Positions 44,264 through 57,479 are shown, counted from the stretch's first letter. The stretch: 64,000 bases of DNA from Callipepla californica brunnescens (GCA_023055505.1 JALIRH010000075.1:1922001-1986000); one strand, 5' to 3'. Made by a program: numbers and translations. The notes: generated by a model from the sequence alone, not told the origin.

Positions 44264-44709
44264 TATGAGCAAGGGTTAGATTCTGCACCTGGGATGGGAC
44301 AGCCCTGTCTGTCCGTACAGACTGGGGGACAAGGGCTGGGGAGCAGCTCCAGGAAAGGGACCTGGGGGTTCTGGTCAGTGTTGAGTTGAACGTGAGCCAG
44401 CAGTTTGTCCTGACAGCCAAAAAAGCCAACCATCCCCTGGGGTGCTTCAGGGCCAGCCCTGCTGTGTGAGAGAGAAGGGATCGTCCCGCTCTGCTGTGTG
44501 CTGGTGCAGCCTCACCTCTAGCACTGGGTACAGCTTGGGTGCCACAGTTTAAGGACATCAAACTATCGGAGTGCATCTATAGGAGAGCTATGAAAATGGT
44601 GAAGTGTCCAGTAGAGAGAAGTACGAGGAATGGCTGAAGTTGCTCGGTTTGTTTATGCTGGGCAAGACGGAGGGGAAAGCACGTCATCATCATCTACAGC
44701 TCCCTCCCA
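44264..44709 (+). mobile_element. Old CR1 fragment, copy 3
   Basis: Counterpart of 1600-2045. Confidence 0.7.
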
Positions 44710-44756
44710 GGAACCCTGATTGTCAGTGGACGGGGACTCACTGTGTTCCAGGATGC

Positions 44757-45602
44757 TCAGAGAAGTCTCCAGTCCAAGGAAACTTTCTGTGCTGTTTTTG
44801 AGAGCTTCCGATGTACATCGGCTGTACACCGTACTTTCTCAGGATCACGGTCCTGGCGTGGATTGTTAGGGACAAAACTGGGATCGTACAGCATCTCTAC
44901 TACAGCCATTTCTCTCAAAAATTGGATGCCCTTCTCCACAGTATTCCATCTTTCCACCTTCGGCTCCAGATCATCTTTGTAAGGAAATCTCCCCTTTACA
45001 GCCACTAGTACTGGTTCCCAGAGGGTAGCAACTCCACTCAGACATCTACTAATCCCTCTGTCGATAGCTGGGTCTCGAGCAATGCTTCCCACTTGGCGGG
45101 CTTCGTTGCCATCTAGGGACACGCTGCTGGCACCGTTGTCCCAACACCGCAGCAACCAGGTGACAACAGGTTCATCCGAGCGCCGTACAAACTCCTTTCT
45201 GGAACCTTGGATTTCAGTCATCTTTAAGGGATGAGGAATAGTGGTAACAGTGATTTCTTCATCATCACTGTCCTCTCCATGTCTCACAATTTTCTTAGTG
45301 GCCTTTCTAGGTGGTGGTGGTGGTGGTGCTGAGGAGGGCCCCTCACCTGGATCTTCCTCTTCTTTCTCTGCTTCTTCTTCTTTCCGTTCTAGGCGCGAGG
45401 ACACTCGTTTCCACTTCTGGCCTTCCACAGGGGCAACTGACATTGATGCCAGTGCTTCCTGTGATCGATCAGGTCTAACTTCGAGGTTTCCATTTTTGCT
45501 TTGGACCTCGGTTTGGAAACCATTTCTTTCCAGATTATCAAGTATAGCTCGATAAGCACAAGCCAAACAATCCGTTCCTTCCCAGATCTTCCTGAGACTC
45601 AT
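44757..45602 (-). CDS. Gag-like ORF, copy 3
   Basis: Intact 281-codon frame, same features as 2093-2938. A silent difference lies near 44961. Confidence 0.6.
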   Translation of the reverse strand: MSLRKIWEGTDCLACAYRAILDNLERNGFQTEVQSKNGNLEVRPDRSQEALASMSVAPVEGQKWKRVSSRLERKEEEAEKEEEDPGEGPSSAPPPPPPRKATKKIVRHGEDSDDEEITVTTIPHPLKMTEIQGSRKEFVRRSDEPVVTWLLRCWDNGASSVSLDGNEARQVGSIARDPAIDRGISRCLSGVATLWEPVLVAVKGRFPYKDDLEPKVERWNTVEKGIQFLREMAVVEMLYDPSFVPNNPRQDRDPEKVRCTADVHRKLSKTAQKVSLDWRLL

Positions 45603-45703
45603 GACTCCTTACCTAAACACTCACTGAATTTCTCAGGATCCCACAGGTGCTCAAGATCAAAATCTCATAGCACCGGGGGTCCCCACGCTTCTAATTTCTT
45701 TCC

Positions 45704-46078
45704 TCATTTTTCCCACCTTCCCTGCCATTCAACACTCTCTGGTTTTGAGGAAGGCTTCCTCCACGCGATATAAAATCCTATTGTAAGGAATACATTCAGG
45801 AAAACGGATAACACAGTTGGCAGGCTGGCATCCTGAACACAGGTAAAGACCTGAAAAGAGTACCTGGGAACCAATCCAAATGCCGTATAATCTGTCACGT
45901 TAGCCAGGGTGTTTAGGGAGGAGGGAGGTAACCCCATCAGCACACTAAAGTAGCTGTATGCATATATGACTCCGGTGTTGAACATGAGGAGCTTAAAAAG
46001 ACGCCAACGTGCTCCAAGGTACATGAAAACCCTTAGTGCCAGTTTTACAATGGAGTACAAATACTGCATAGCCCGCAT
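45704..46078 (-). CDS. Hydrophobic ORF, copy 3
   Basis: Counterpart of 3040-3414, GARWRL form. Confidence 0.35.
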   Translation of the reverse strand: MRAMQYLYSIVKLALRVFMYLGARWRLFKLLMFNTGVIYAYSYFSVLMGLPPSSLNTLANVTDYTAFGLVPRYSFQVFTCVQDASLPTVLSVFLNVFLTIGFYIAWRKPSSKPESVEWQGRWEK

Positions 46079-47144
46079 TCTCCGCCAATAATTTGTCACG
46101 GCCCAGGCCCAAGGGCACAACCGCCCCGCTCGGTGGGGAGGTCAGGATGTCACAGGCAGGCTCCAAGATGCCCGACTCCCCTGCATCCTCTTTCCAAAGC
46201 TTATCTCTGTGCAAGGACAGACAAATACACCAAACAATGGCCGAGTGTTAAAGGAAGGGGCCGGAGGGGAATGTTTATGCTGAAAGTGTAAAACAGGCAT
46301 TTGAAAGTCGTGACCCTGGATCTGAGCCGAACGCGGTGACGGGATGCTAAGCGGGCTATTTGCCAGTGTGTAGATAACAACCATTCGTTGTTGCTTTGAT
46401 GACTGAGGGATTTCTGATTATTTGGTATTTGTGTGATCAGCGAAGCGTCACGGAAGGGTGTGAGCCTGCAGTACTCAGCCAGTGAGGAACCAGGGGAGAA
46501 GGAGATAAGCGTTGGGCAATAGGGGATAAAAGATGGAACGCTCTTGTCTGTGTGCGCTCCCTGTTTATGGTGCGCCCGCCATCGCAATTGCGAATAAACT
46601 CGGCTTTCTCAGAGGCATTGTCCTGAAAAAAACATTTGGATATTTCCAACAGTCCCACCACCAGCCGTTGGGTGCTGTCAGCTACACTGCTGTCCAGCCA
46701 ACAGCCATCGGCATTCACTTCCATTGCTGTCCAGTCAGCAGCTGTTGCGGTCCATCATTGTAGTGGGATTGCCTGGTCACAGCCTGAACCAGTGAATGAG
46801 CATCTGAGTGAGCGGAGCGGAGGAGCCCAGGTCCACCCGCCCTCTCGCTCTCTCCCTCTCGGTGGTGCTTCCGGAGGTGCTTCCGGGAGCACAGATCCGC
46901 TCAGAGCCTGCGTGGGTTGCCCCCCCTCTCTCTGGCTCTCTTCCTTCCGGCGCGCCAGCGTTCAAACGAGAGGCGGCTGCGTTCCTCCACCTAAACGGTC
47001 GCCGGGAGGGGTGAGTTCATTCCCCCTTATCTGTAACATCTCTTTCTGTAGCGCCTCTACCTCAAATAAAAACTCTGTCACCGCCTTTGCTTGCTTTGCG
47101 CTTGGCGAGCCAGGCAGCCTAATACCTTTTAAAAAACATTCACT

Positions 47145-47528
47145 ATGACCCTTCTAAGTAACATCGTGGGGTGGTTTCCACGGGAAAAGACCACCCCCTT
47201 AAATGACCTTTTGCCCGGTCATATCCCGGGATTTCTAGGATCCCCATACCACGGGGTTGCTGCTATTATTGAAAAATGGGGCCCCCTGCGAGACGGAGGA
47301 AACCTCCTTGAATCCCTGTCCCGACTAGCTGACTATTTTCTCTCTCTGACTGAAAACGTACTGACTACTCGGGAGCGGCAATTAGCTGCGTCTACGGTGG
47401 CATGGCCGCTGCTGATAGCCTTAAACCAGATGAACACATCTGAAGGGGGTCTGCTTGATGAAAATCAACTCTTGCATGACCGTATCGAAGAATTAGAAAA
47501 ACAAATTGCAGTTTTCATAGATTCATAG
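47145..47528 (+). pseudogene. N-terminal gag-like ORF, copy 3
   Basis: Same as 4481-4864. LTR and leader at about 46207-47144. Confidence 0.45.
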
Positions 47529-49004
47529 ATTCATTACGTTGGAAAGGACCTACAAGATCATCTAGTCCAACCATCCTCACACCACCATCCCTACCCACCA
47601 AGCTACTAAAATTGTCCTCAAATCTAATCTAAATCTTCCCTGGTGCAACTTGTGGCCATTCCCTCTTGTCCTGTCATTAGTTACCTGGGAGAAGAGGTCA
47701 ACCCCCTCCTCACCACAGCCTCCCTTCAGGAAGTGGCAGAGTGCGATGAGGTCTCCTCTGAGCCTCCTTTTCTCCAGGCTAAACAATCCCAGCTCCCTCA
47801 GCTGCTCCTCGTAAGACTTCTGCTCCAGACCCCTCACCAGTTTTGTTGCCCTTCTCTGAACACGCTCCAGGGCCTCGATGTCTCTCTTGTAGTGAGGGGC
47901 CCAACACTGAACACAGTACTCGAGGTGCGGCCGCACCAGAGCTGAGTACAGGGGGATGATCACCTCCCTGCTCCTGCTGGCCACACTATTCCTAATACAG
48001 GCCAGGATGCCATTGGCCTTCTTGGCCACCTGGGCACACTGCCGGCTCATGTTGAGCCGAGCATCAACCAACACCCCCAGGTCCTTTTCCTCTATACACT
48101 CCTCAAGCCATTCTGCCCCAAGCCTATAGCATTGCATGGGGTTATTGTGGCCAAAGTGCAGGACCCGGCACTTGGCCTTATTGAACCTCATTCCATTGAC
48201 CTCAGCCCAGCTGTCCAGCCTATCCAGATCCCGCTGAAGGGCCCCCCTACCCTCAGGCAGATCAACACATCCTCCCAGCTTGGTGTCATCCGCAAACTTA
48301 CTGAGGGTACACTCAATCCCCTCATCCAGGTCATCAATAAAGATATTAAACAGTATGGGCCCCAATACCGACCCCTGGGGGACACCACTCGTAACGGGAC
48401 ACCAGCTGGACTTAACTCCATTAACCACTACCCGCTGGGCACGGCCCTCTAGCCAATTCTCGTGAACCTGTCCGCACCACGGGCTGCCAGTTTCCCCAGG
48501 AGAATACTGTGGGAGACCGTGTCAAAGGCTTTGCTGAAGTCCAGGTAGACTACATCAACAGCCTTCCCCTCATCCACCAGTCTGGTCACCCAGTCGTAGA
48601 AGGAGATGAAATTGGACAAGCACGACCTGCCCTTTGTGAACCCATGCTGGCTGGGTCTGATCCCCTGGTTGCCATGCACGTGCCGTGTGATCTCCCTCAA
48701 GATCAACCGCTCCATAACTTTCCCTGATACCGAGGTCAGGCTGACAGGCCTGTAGTTCCCCGGATCTTCCTTACGGCCTTTCTTGTAGATGGGAGTCACA
48801 TCGGCAAGCCTCTAATCTTGTGGGACCTCTCCAGGTGACCAGGAATGCTGATAGATGGCAGAAAGCGGCTTGGCAATCACCTCTGCCAGCTCCCTCAGCA
48901 CCCTTGGGTGGATCCCATCTGGCCCCATGGACTTGCGGCAGTTCAGATGGAGGAGTGTCGGTGTGTCCGACACCTTCTTGTCTTGCGACAGGTTCCTAAA
49001 GGGG
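47514..49004 (-). mobile_element. 5'-truncated CR1, copy 3
   Basis: Counterpart of 4850-6340 with the same lesions; KEDPGNYRPV here versus KEDLGNYRPV in the other copies. Confidence 0.92.
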
Positions 49005-49894
49005 TTAGAACCTCCTGCCCACATCAACTCCCCAGCGCCCGGATCCAAACCCAGCAATTCCCTGGCAAGGTTTTCGGCGGTCTTCTCTTCCCTTGCTGCC
49101 TTTAAAGCCCCCAGAATCAAACCCCAACTTTTTAACTCCGCTGCCTATTGAGTCTGCATGGCTTTCTGGGAGAGTGCTGCTGTCAGCGAGTCCCACCGCC
49201 CGGGGTCGTACACCTCATGGAGGAAGTTTAAAAGTCCCTCTCTTTCCAGGAGGTTAAGGACCGCGGCCACATCCTTCTTAAAAAAAGCGGTTTTTCCGCA
49301 ATAAGTTTTATAAGCTTCAAGCAATACCTTAATGACGGATTTCATGATTGCCCAGGGGATCACCCCTCCCTCTTCCACGGCGCATCTACTGTGAGATAAA
49401 TTTGCAGCGCTGCGTTTATTGCCCCAGGGGAACCAACCCCTCCAGCACTTCTGTGACCGTACCACCGCAAGTTCCTGCGTCTGTCACACAGCCGGCTGAT
49501 ACCAAGGCAAGATCCAAAGTCGGGGTCACCATTTGTTGCCTAGTTCTCACGGCAACCTAGGTTACAGTCCGCTCCGGCCTGCAGTGGTCTGACAGCCTTC
49601 AGGCCCAGCGCCCGACCCTGTTGGTCCCGCGCCCCGCCTGGGCCATTCGCACACCATGAATGCATCAGTATGATGGGTGGCAAAACGGCGTTTATTGCAA
49701 GCAACACACTCTTCTTATAACTTTCTTCATCACAGTACTACCTATCACCTATGCTACGGTTACCTCTGCCCAATAGATGTGTGGCATGTCTTGTCTTCTC
49801 CATATTTGGCCTTACTTGTTCTTCTTCTCTTATCTTCAAGATAGTGTTACCATGGTTTCCCAAGAGTCAAGGGGCCCCTGCGGGACCTATTGCT
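49005..49894 (-). pseudogene. Alpharetrovirus-like LTR, primer site and matrix fragment, copy 3
   Basis: Matrix ATG at 49345, TAG near 49145, primer-binding site 49514-49531. Several private substitutions cluster at 49368-49460. Confidence 0.7.
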
Positions 49895-49976
49895 GTCTGG
49901 TGACCGCCACAGCTTCTTTCCAAGTTTTCAATTAACTATACTCCCCCGATCCCATGACTGGCCTTTTTTTCCGAGT

Positions 49977-51587
49977 CTATACAAAGGTCAAAACATGGTT
50001 GGGTTGCCTGTCGATTTTAACAAAGGCAATCCCAGCCCATATAAGATCATTGAACATGGTCTGCCGGGATACCCGTACGGGGCCTGATTGGGGTATCCGT
50101 GGGGCGGGATTCTTAGTTTTAATAGGGAAGGCCTCAGCTTCTTCTACCATACGAACATCGCGCCTGGTTGTTATGCGTTCCGTTTCCCCCAGGTCTGCCA
50201 CCAACTGTGCTGCCTGTTGGACGATGGCCTCTGAGGCCACCAACGGGTTCAATATGGAGACCAAAGTCCCATAAAGGTGAGAGGGGGCCTGCTGCAGTAT
50301 TAGGTCTCTGTCAACGGTTTGTGGGCTGGTTTGGCCCGGTTCTGCGACAACTGAGGAAGGAGACCCACGGGCCCACTCCCCGGACAAGGGGAAGGGGTTA
50401 AGGGAAAAGGGAGAAAGGGAGATGAGCCCCGAAACAAAACAGCGGCAACGATCTGAGGAGGAAAAGCTAATTTACTAAATAAGATCTTAGGAAGTAAATA
50501 ACACAATATAATACAATACAATTTGGAATTGAGCCCAGTGAATCAAACAAAATGAGTAAGAGAGAGAGAGAGAGTGTTCGATAAACAGAAGGCCTTACGC
50601 TAACGCTGAAGGCGGACGGCAGCGAGAACCCACTGCTGAGTGATCCCAAAGGAAGAACCTGTCCCGTGACCGCAGACAGCTTTTCTCTTTTCCCTCTGAG
50701 CGGAAAACACGTAAAAATACAAAGCATCGCAAAGTCCTCTGGGGAATGGAGCTCTCCCTCTCTTCTGAGACAGGCATATTCATAACTATCGATGATCCAC
50801 AGAGCTGTGGCATTAACTCTCTAACTCCCAGTAGATCACATGATGTTATGATGTGGAAGATCAACAATACAACAAAATCATAAAACCATGACAGTCTCGC
50901 ATACCCGCTGTAAATTTCTCTGTATCAGGGCTCTCAAATGTATCTGAATACATGGCCTCCCTCATACCAAGTTCCCGGATGTATGTTTGGAGGTCCTCCA
51001 TGGAGGACCATAAACCGGTATTGAGTGGAAGGTCAGTCTTATTAGGCCACGTTAAGCGGCCTGCTGCTATTAACCAATCTATAATAGAATGATTTTCTTC
51101 TGCATGGTGGATGGCGGCATATCATCTTTGCCTCAGGGCCGGCTGTATAGTTGTAGATGCTAATTTGCTAATTTCGACATCTCTGTCCCATTGACTAATA
51201 CACTTTCAGCTCCTGCATCCCACGAGCTCAGGAGCCATGCTGGTATGCTTTCTCCAGGTTTTTGATGGAACTGCTTTACTAGGTCCATCGACTCATTTGC
51301 TGTATACGGGCAAGCTGTCACGTGCAAGGTTGTTTCAGCAGGGGGCCAGGCAGCCCCGCTGGTCTATCTTGCATTTTCTTTGTTTTTTGAGTTATGATTG
51401 GTCGGGTCTCAAATGGATCCGCCATAGATGGAGCTTCAAGATCTGATTTAGAAACCTTGTTTTCTGAAATAACCAGGCCCGCTACTTCAGGGACCTGGCT
51501 GTCCTCCACTGATATGCTACGTACTTGTCTTGTTGGGACATTTAGTCCAGGTTTTTTGGTTACTAACGTGCCTAATTGTTGTTCCAA
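49977..51587 (-). pseudogene. ERV leader ORF, LTR and degenerate gag, copy 3
   Basis: Counterparts: ORF 49977-50387, LTR 50434-50893, broken capsid region 50899-51587. Confidence 0.55.
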
Positions 51588-51598
51588 CTTTTCAATAC

Positions 51599-51950
51599 GG
51601 GCTAGGGGTGGACTAGGGCTAGGGATGGGCTAGGGCTCGGCTACAGCTAGAGGGGCTAGCACTGGGGCTGCACTAGGGCTAGGGTTGGGCTTGTGCTAGA
51701 CGGGCTACGGTGAGGGCTAGGGATTGGCTAGGGCTAAGGCTGGGCTAGGGCTAGAGGGGCAAGTGCTATGGCGGGGCTAGGGATGGGCTTGGCCTGCGGT
51801 AGGGCTAGAGGGGCTAGGACTACGGCTGGCCTAGGGCTTGGGTTGGGCTAGGGCTAGAGCTACAGGCGCTAGGGCTAGAGGCGTTAGGGCTCCTGGGGCT
51901 ACGACAAGGGCGTTTACAGCTAGTGGGGTAGGGCTAGTTGGGCTAGGTGC
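51599..51950 (+). repeat. GGGCTA telomere-like repeat, copy 3
   Basis: Same degenerate pattern as 8935-9286; one GCGTTAGGGC word where the others have GCGCTAGGGC. Confidence 0.8.
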
Positions 51951-52326
51951 AGCGTCTCAGGCATGGACTCAGATGTGAACGATCCAAATCATTTGGGACA
52001 GGTTTTAACATCCCTTTTTTGCTTTCACAAGTTCTCTCTTGGAACTTTCTCACCCGCCTTGACGTATCAACATTTGAACTTCCCAAAGCAGTCCTTCAGC
52101 GTGCATACAGAAGATTATCCGATCAGAGCTGTGAGGCTTTCCAAACCACGCACTCTTCCTCCAGTTGGTTGGTTGGTTGGTTGGTTGGTAAGTTGCTATG
52201 GTGCAGCTTACTTGAACTTCTTTTCCTCTTCTTCTGGAAGTGTCCTTGGTTCTCAGCCTTCCTTTCTCATGCTGTTTCTCCTGTTCCACAGCTGCAGCTC
52301 TAAATATACTTTCTGTATTCCCACAG

Positions 52327-53194
52327 GAAGGTCCATTCAGCTTGATAACACGGGGACGAGGATGCGCTTGTGTCATTACAGATACAGGAATGAAATGGAT
52401 CCCCGCAAAGTGGGTACAGCCGTGGCTCCAGGATGCCGTATCAGACCCTTCCTCATTGGATTCCTGATTGTGTCCATCACAGCAGGCCCATGGGCAATCC
52501 AACCGCGTCAAAACCTTCGGGTAACATTTGCTAGCAAGACTGACCCAGATTCCTTCTGCCTCTCTATGGCTATGCCCGGAGACCCATTTTGAACCTGCCT
52601 AGTGGGTATACCAGTATGTAATCTGGGGATGTTAGGTTACATATGTATTGATACCGTTTTGACACTGAATGATAGCGAGGGAATTTGAGCCTGTAATAGC
52701 ACAGGACAGATGAGGAAAAGATTAACTATCGTGGATACAAGGTTAGATAGCTGTTTAGATAGTACGCTATCATGGGATGGTCAAAAGATTTGATTGTTCA
52801 TGGCTTACTGCTGTTCATAATTGTCATTGCTATCCTCGGGATTCTTCTTTGTTGTTGCTGTTAAAAAGCTTTCAGTGTAACAATGTCAGTACAAAAACAA
52901 AGGGGGAATTGATGAGGATTAGAAGACCATGTAGGACCATGATAGAAGATGTGACAACTGGGGTCAGATGAAGGTCAGGAGACATTCATCCATACGGGAG
53001 TCTGGCAAGGTGCAAAGGAGTAGGACGAATGAGAAGGAGTAGGGAAGAGCGCAGCAACAAATCAGAAGTGGCTGATGTGGCCCAATGTGAAGTTGGTTGT
53101 CCCGGGAGTTGACTCTTTATACAGAGGATGTTTAGAGTACAGGGTCTTCACATTATGAGTCTTGTGAAGTCGTTGTGGAATCCATTGATTTCCA
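52327..53194 (+). pseudogene. Integrase end, env pieces, polypurine tract and LTR, copy 3
   Basis: Integrase C-terminus 52327-52467, env start 52393-52769, membrane anchor 52772-52864, LTR from 52910. Confidence 0.65.
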
Positions 53195-53198
53195 GCTG

Positions 53199-53684
53199 CA
53201 GACATGGAGGGGAAGGGGCAGTGCAGGCCCAGCGGTACCGGCAAGCAGCCACAGCCCAACCGTGACCCCACTGGCCAAGGAGCAGAGAGGCCCTGCCCAT
53301 GGCAGCAAGGGAGCCCCTGCCTGCCCCTTCCTCCCCTCTCCACTGCAGGCAGACCTCCAGGGGCCCTCTGCCCGGCAGCGGGTGCTGCATGTAGGGTGCT
53401 CTCACCCTGCTCCCTCTCCAGCCGGTGGCCTCCTGAGTCCCTGCGGGCATGGTGCACGTTGATGGCAAGTACTCTCAGAGTCCCCGTCCCAGCAGTACTG
53501 GACTTTATCTTCCACACAATCCTAAGGGACAAATGGGACAAGGGTGACCTCACAGCTCAGGCCCCCATGTGTTGGGAAGCCCTCCTCCCTGGGCAGCCTC
53601 AGGCAGCCCCTTCCTCCTGCCCTCCGCTCACCTCACCAGCTCGCAGTGAGCTCGGCCTGAGCCCCGCAGCCTTTTATCTGCTCC
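53199..53684 (-). pseudogene. Truncated PHF7-like 5' end, copy 3
   Basis: Counterpart of 10535-11020; pseudo-exon 1 at 53406-53450. Confidence 0.7.
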
Positions 53685-53811
53685 TCAAACATCCTCTCAA
53701 GTGCATTCAGATTTGCAGAGCCGTTAAGGTTAGAGAAGACCAAAAAGGTCATCAGGTTCAACAGTCCAACGAGGTGCTGGCTCATCTGCATCTGGCAGCA
53801 GCCCCAAGGTG

Positions 53812-56800
53812 TCATAAACTGCTGCTCCCGTGGTGGTGTTGGGACTGGCTGTTGATGTTCTGGGCCCGACGTGGTACTCGGGAGCGGCTTCGCTCCTGGG
53901 CTGGCTCTACCCTCCTTGACCGACTCCCATGGTGTAAACGAGGCTGGCTCCGGGACTCTGCATCACGACGCTGGAGAGGGGAGCGGCTTCGGGTCCGGTC
54001 CCTCCCTGGCTGTGTGCGCCGGCTTCCATCAGCCGCTGTGGAACGCCTCGAGGACCCCAGTGCTGCCCGTTGGCTGTAGCTGTGGGTGCAGCTCTCAGCA
54101 CTTGGGGTGGGTGCGTGCCTGCTCCCACGGCGTGTTCGGGGCTGGCTTGGGGAATCTGGGACCCAGCAGTGCAGCGGAGAGCGGCTTCGTGTCCGGGCCC
54201 GCCCTCTCCGTCTAAGCTGGAGGTTGTAGCCACGTGCCAGGGAGGGCCTTGAGGCCTCTGACATCCCCTGGCTGGCCAAGTCCGGGGCATCGTTACGAGA
54301 GCTCCCACGGTGCCCTCGCAGCTCATTAAAGCTATTCGCAAGCCGAGGTAAACGTGGGGAGATTCTCCCATGGTCTGTCCCACGCTGAATGGACAGGCCG
54401 CTGCTCTCAGGCACACGGGAACCGTGATCTGGCTCCAGTGGTGCCTGGCTGGCGGTGCTGGAAGTTCTGCTCTCCAGTGCTGGGGAGCCTTGGGATGGCC
54501 CCGGTCCCTGCTGACTGGCACTGCTGGAGTCTGTAAGAGAGGCAGGAAGGTGAGCAGGATTGAACTCCTGCCTGGGGCTGGGATTGGCTCCCACCTCTCC
54601 AGGGTAAAGGGATGAGAGCAAGGCCACCCTGAGCATGGGGCACGCGGCTGTTTGCTCCTCTTACCGGTGTCCTCTCCAGCGCAGGCACCGCACTCCCAGG
54701 TGGAGGTGCTGTCACTCAAGTGGGAGCAGTGCCGATGGGTGCCCTGTGCAGCGCAGGAGCTGCAGAGCAGCAGCTCCCAGGGCCTGGGGAAACAAACGCG
54801 TTGTGGACATGAGGACTAAGTGACCCGAGCCAGGGAGTGCCTGGCGCAACTCTGCTGCTCAGTCTGTGCTCCCCAACCCCGCGCTGAGGCTGCGATCCCA
54901 CGCAGAGCCCCGCAGGGCTGCTGAGGTAACTCACCCCACTCTCTCTGCCTGCTCCCTGCCATGTGGGTAATGGCACTCGCTGGCATCGCAGCGCCCGTGC
55001 CTCTCCAGTAGTGATGCATATGCATCATTGTCCTCCCACCTTGGTCTCCTGTCAGAGAAGGGAGGGAACATCATGAGCACCCACTGCGCCGGGACTAAAA
55101 CTAATCCGTGGCATCCCTCCTCCTCCACCCAGTCCCCAGCTCCAGCTTCCCAGTGAGGCTGAGACCTGGTTTAATGGCAGCAAAGGGCCAGGCCTGCCAG
55201 GGCTGTCAATCCCTGGGCAGGAACATCTCGTGTATCCTCACATCTTGGGAGGTGGCTGAAAGACACCAACCTGACTGGGGTTCGGATCCCCAGGGTGAGA
55301 ATTTCTCGGATAAACCTGTCCCGGTCTCTGCAGAGTGGGCACCGGAAGCAATAAATCCCAGCGCACAGGGCCTGTTCCTGCAGCAGAAACACAAGGAGCA
55401 TGAGCACGAGCGGGACCTGGTGCTGCTGAGCTCCTGCCGTGCCCACGGGGCAAGGGGAGGGCTCCTACCTGGACGCAGGCCCGGTGGAACCAGGCATGTT
55501 GGCAGCATGGGCACACCATGGTGCCGTATGAGATGCTGTCCCCCACGGGGTCCATGCAGATGATGCAGGTGGTGTCCTGCAGTGGCACTGCCTCCACTGC
55601 CTGCTGCGGGCGGTGCTCCCAGCAGAAGGACCTGCGGGAAGATGGGAGGGGTGGGCAAGGTGAGATGTGCTGCCAGGAGGGCAGAGGAACACCCAGGAGC
55701 CCCAGGCTCTGGCTCTGGCTCTGGCTCTGGCAGGCTGCTGGCAGTTGTCATTGCCTTCCTCGCTTCTTTGGCTGGTGCCGGCAGCAGGGCTTGGAGGCTC
55801 ACAGATGAGGCCTGGCTGCCCTTACCTGCACTCATTGAAGTACTGGGTGACACATTCACCCTTTGAGGCACAGGGGAGATGGAAGCTGCGGCCACAGCCT
55901 GTCCGTGCGCAGGTGATGGAGGCCCCTGTCTTGCCACAGACGATGCAGTGCTGAAAAGAACAGAACAGCCTCCATCAGCGGCAGGCTCAGGGCCTACGCA
56001 GCTGGCCCGGCCTCACTGGGCAGGGCCCAGAATTCGGGAACGGCTGCGTTGCACTCTGCAGAGTTGCCCAGTGAACAGGCGTCATCTGCAAGATCCCTGG
56101 GGACTTTGTCCTGGAGCTGCTTGGAAAGGCTGGGATTGATTTCTTGGGACCAGGTTAAGATCACCAAGCCTCTCCAGGCACAAAGCTCCCTGTTCCACTC
56201 AGGTCCTCACCGTCTGCTCTGCCTGCTCAACTGTGCGTATGACATCTTTTCTGGAAAAACGGAAGATCCTCCTCTCTTCTACTTTACAAAGACCATTGGC
56301 AAATAACTGCACAAGAGGTAAGATGATGATCATGTAAGGGCAGAAAGAACAGAAACATGGGTTGTAGGAAGATGTCAGGAGACATAAGGGAACTCACCGC
56401 ACAGTAAGCGTGGAAAAAGACACCTTCTCTTTCATGTTTTTGCCCAAGGATGTCTGAGACCTCATCCACCTGTCCGCACAGCACGCATGCTGGAGAGGAG
56501 AGAACAACAGCAGTGAGCGCCTTGCCACTGGGGCCAGCTGCCTCTGAGGGCTGTCCCAGGGGCTGTTCAGTGCTGGCCGTGCCAGCTGAGGGTCAGGACG
56601 TGAGGCCATGGAGAGGAAGGGGGACTGCAGGCCCAGCAGTGCCATCAGGCAGCCACAGCCCAACCGCGGCACCTCTGGCCAAGGAGCAGAGGAACCCCTG
56701 CCTGCCCCCGTCTCCCCTCTCCACTGCAGGCAGACCCCCAGCAGCCCTCTGCCCAGCGGTGGGAAGCTGCGTGTAGGGATACGTTGCTCTCACCCTGCTC

Positions 56801-56836
56801 CCTCGAGCCGGCAGCCTCCTGCCACCCCGCAGACAT
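53812..56836 (-). CDS. PHF7-like: PHF7/G2E3-like PHD-finger protein (copy 3)
   Basis: Exons: 56836-56794, 56489-56398, 56306-56211, 55950-55826, 55631-55469, 55377-55271, 55048-54935, 54783-54665, 54530-53812. Frame and splice sites are intact, 525 codons. It shares LCKVEERRIF, Arg at residue 93 and ISPRL with copy 2. Like copy 1, it has RTRRGSRH, DGSRRTQ, DRTRSRSP and HGSRSRR in the tail. Private change: SPLHCWVPDS for SPLHCRVPDS. The protein is thus a mosaic of the other two copies at its N- and C-terminal halves. Confidence 0.85.
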
Positions 56837-57479
56837 GGTGTATGGAAATGGTGAGCACTCGCAGAGTCTCTGTCCCAGCTGCTCTGGGCTTTCTCCTCTG
56901 CACGCTCCTGTGCTAAGCCTACGGGAGGAGCGGGATGAGGGTGAAATCACAGCTCAAGCCTCCCAGCACTGGGATCCCCTCCTCCCTGGGCAGCCTCAGG
57001 CAGCCCCTTCCTCCTGCCCTCCGCTCACCTCACCAGCTCGCACTGAGCTCGGCCTGAGCCCCACAGCCTTTTCTCTGCTCCCCGCCCCACGCATCACAAG
57101 GGCCGCTCCCTGCCACCCTTTGTGACATCATCACACCTCACAGAGGGTGAGGGGCCTTGGGCACCCAAGCAGGAGGGCGGTGCAGCCAGGGCAGAACGAG
57201 GGGCCCGGGACCGTACCCAGCCCCGCTGGAACCCGTTTTGTTTGTGCTGCTGGAGGCACTGGAGACCGTGGAGTGGTCTGTTAAGTGCGAGCCGGTAAGC
57301 TGTGTGAAGGGGCAGCCTGAAGTTGCCCAGGAAGAAGGGGACCACAGCACTTGTGGGCCTGAGCTGCGAACTCACCCTGGTCCCCCATCTCCCATTGAGT
57401 TGGCATGGTAGCATGTGGAGGAGAAAGCCTGGCACTGACAGGACAGGGACTTTGTAAGCGCACTCTATCAACGCGCACC

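Noticed and set aside
53204..54079. 291-codon plus-strand ORF in copy 3
   Set aside because: Antisense to the 5' end of the truncated paralog and the PHF7-like last exon. It is only longer than in copies 1 and 2 because one TAG became CAG (near 53706). Low-complexity composition and no motif.
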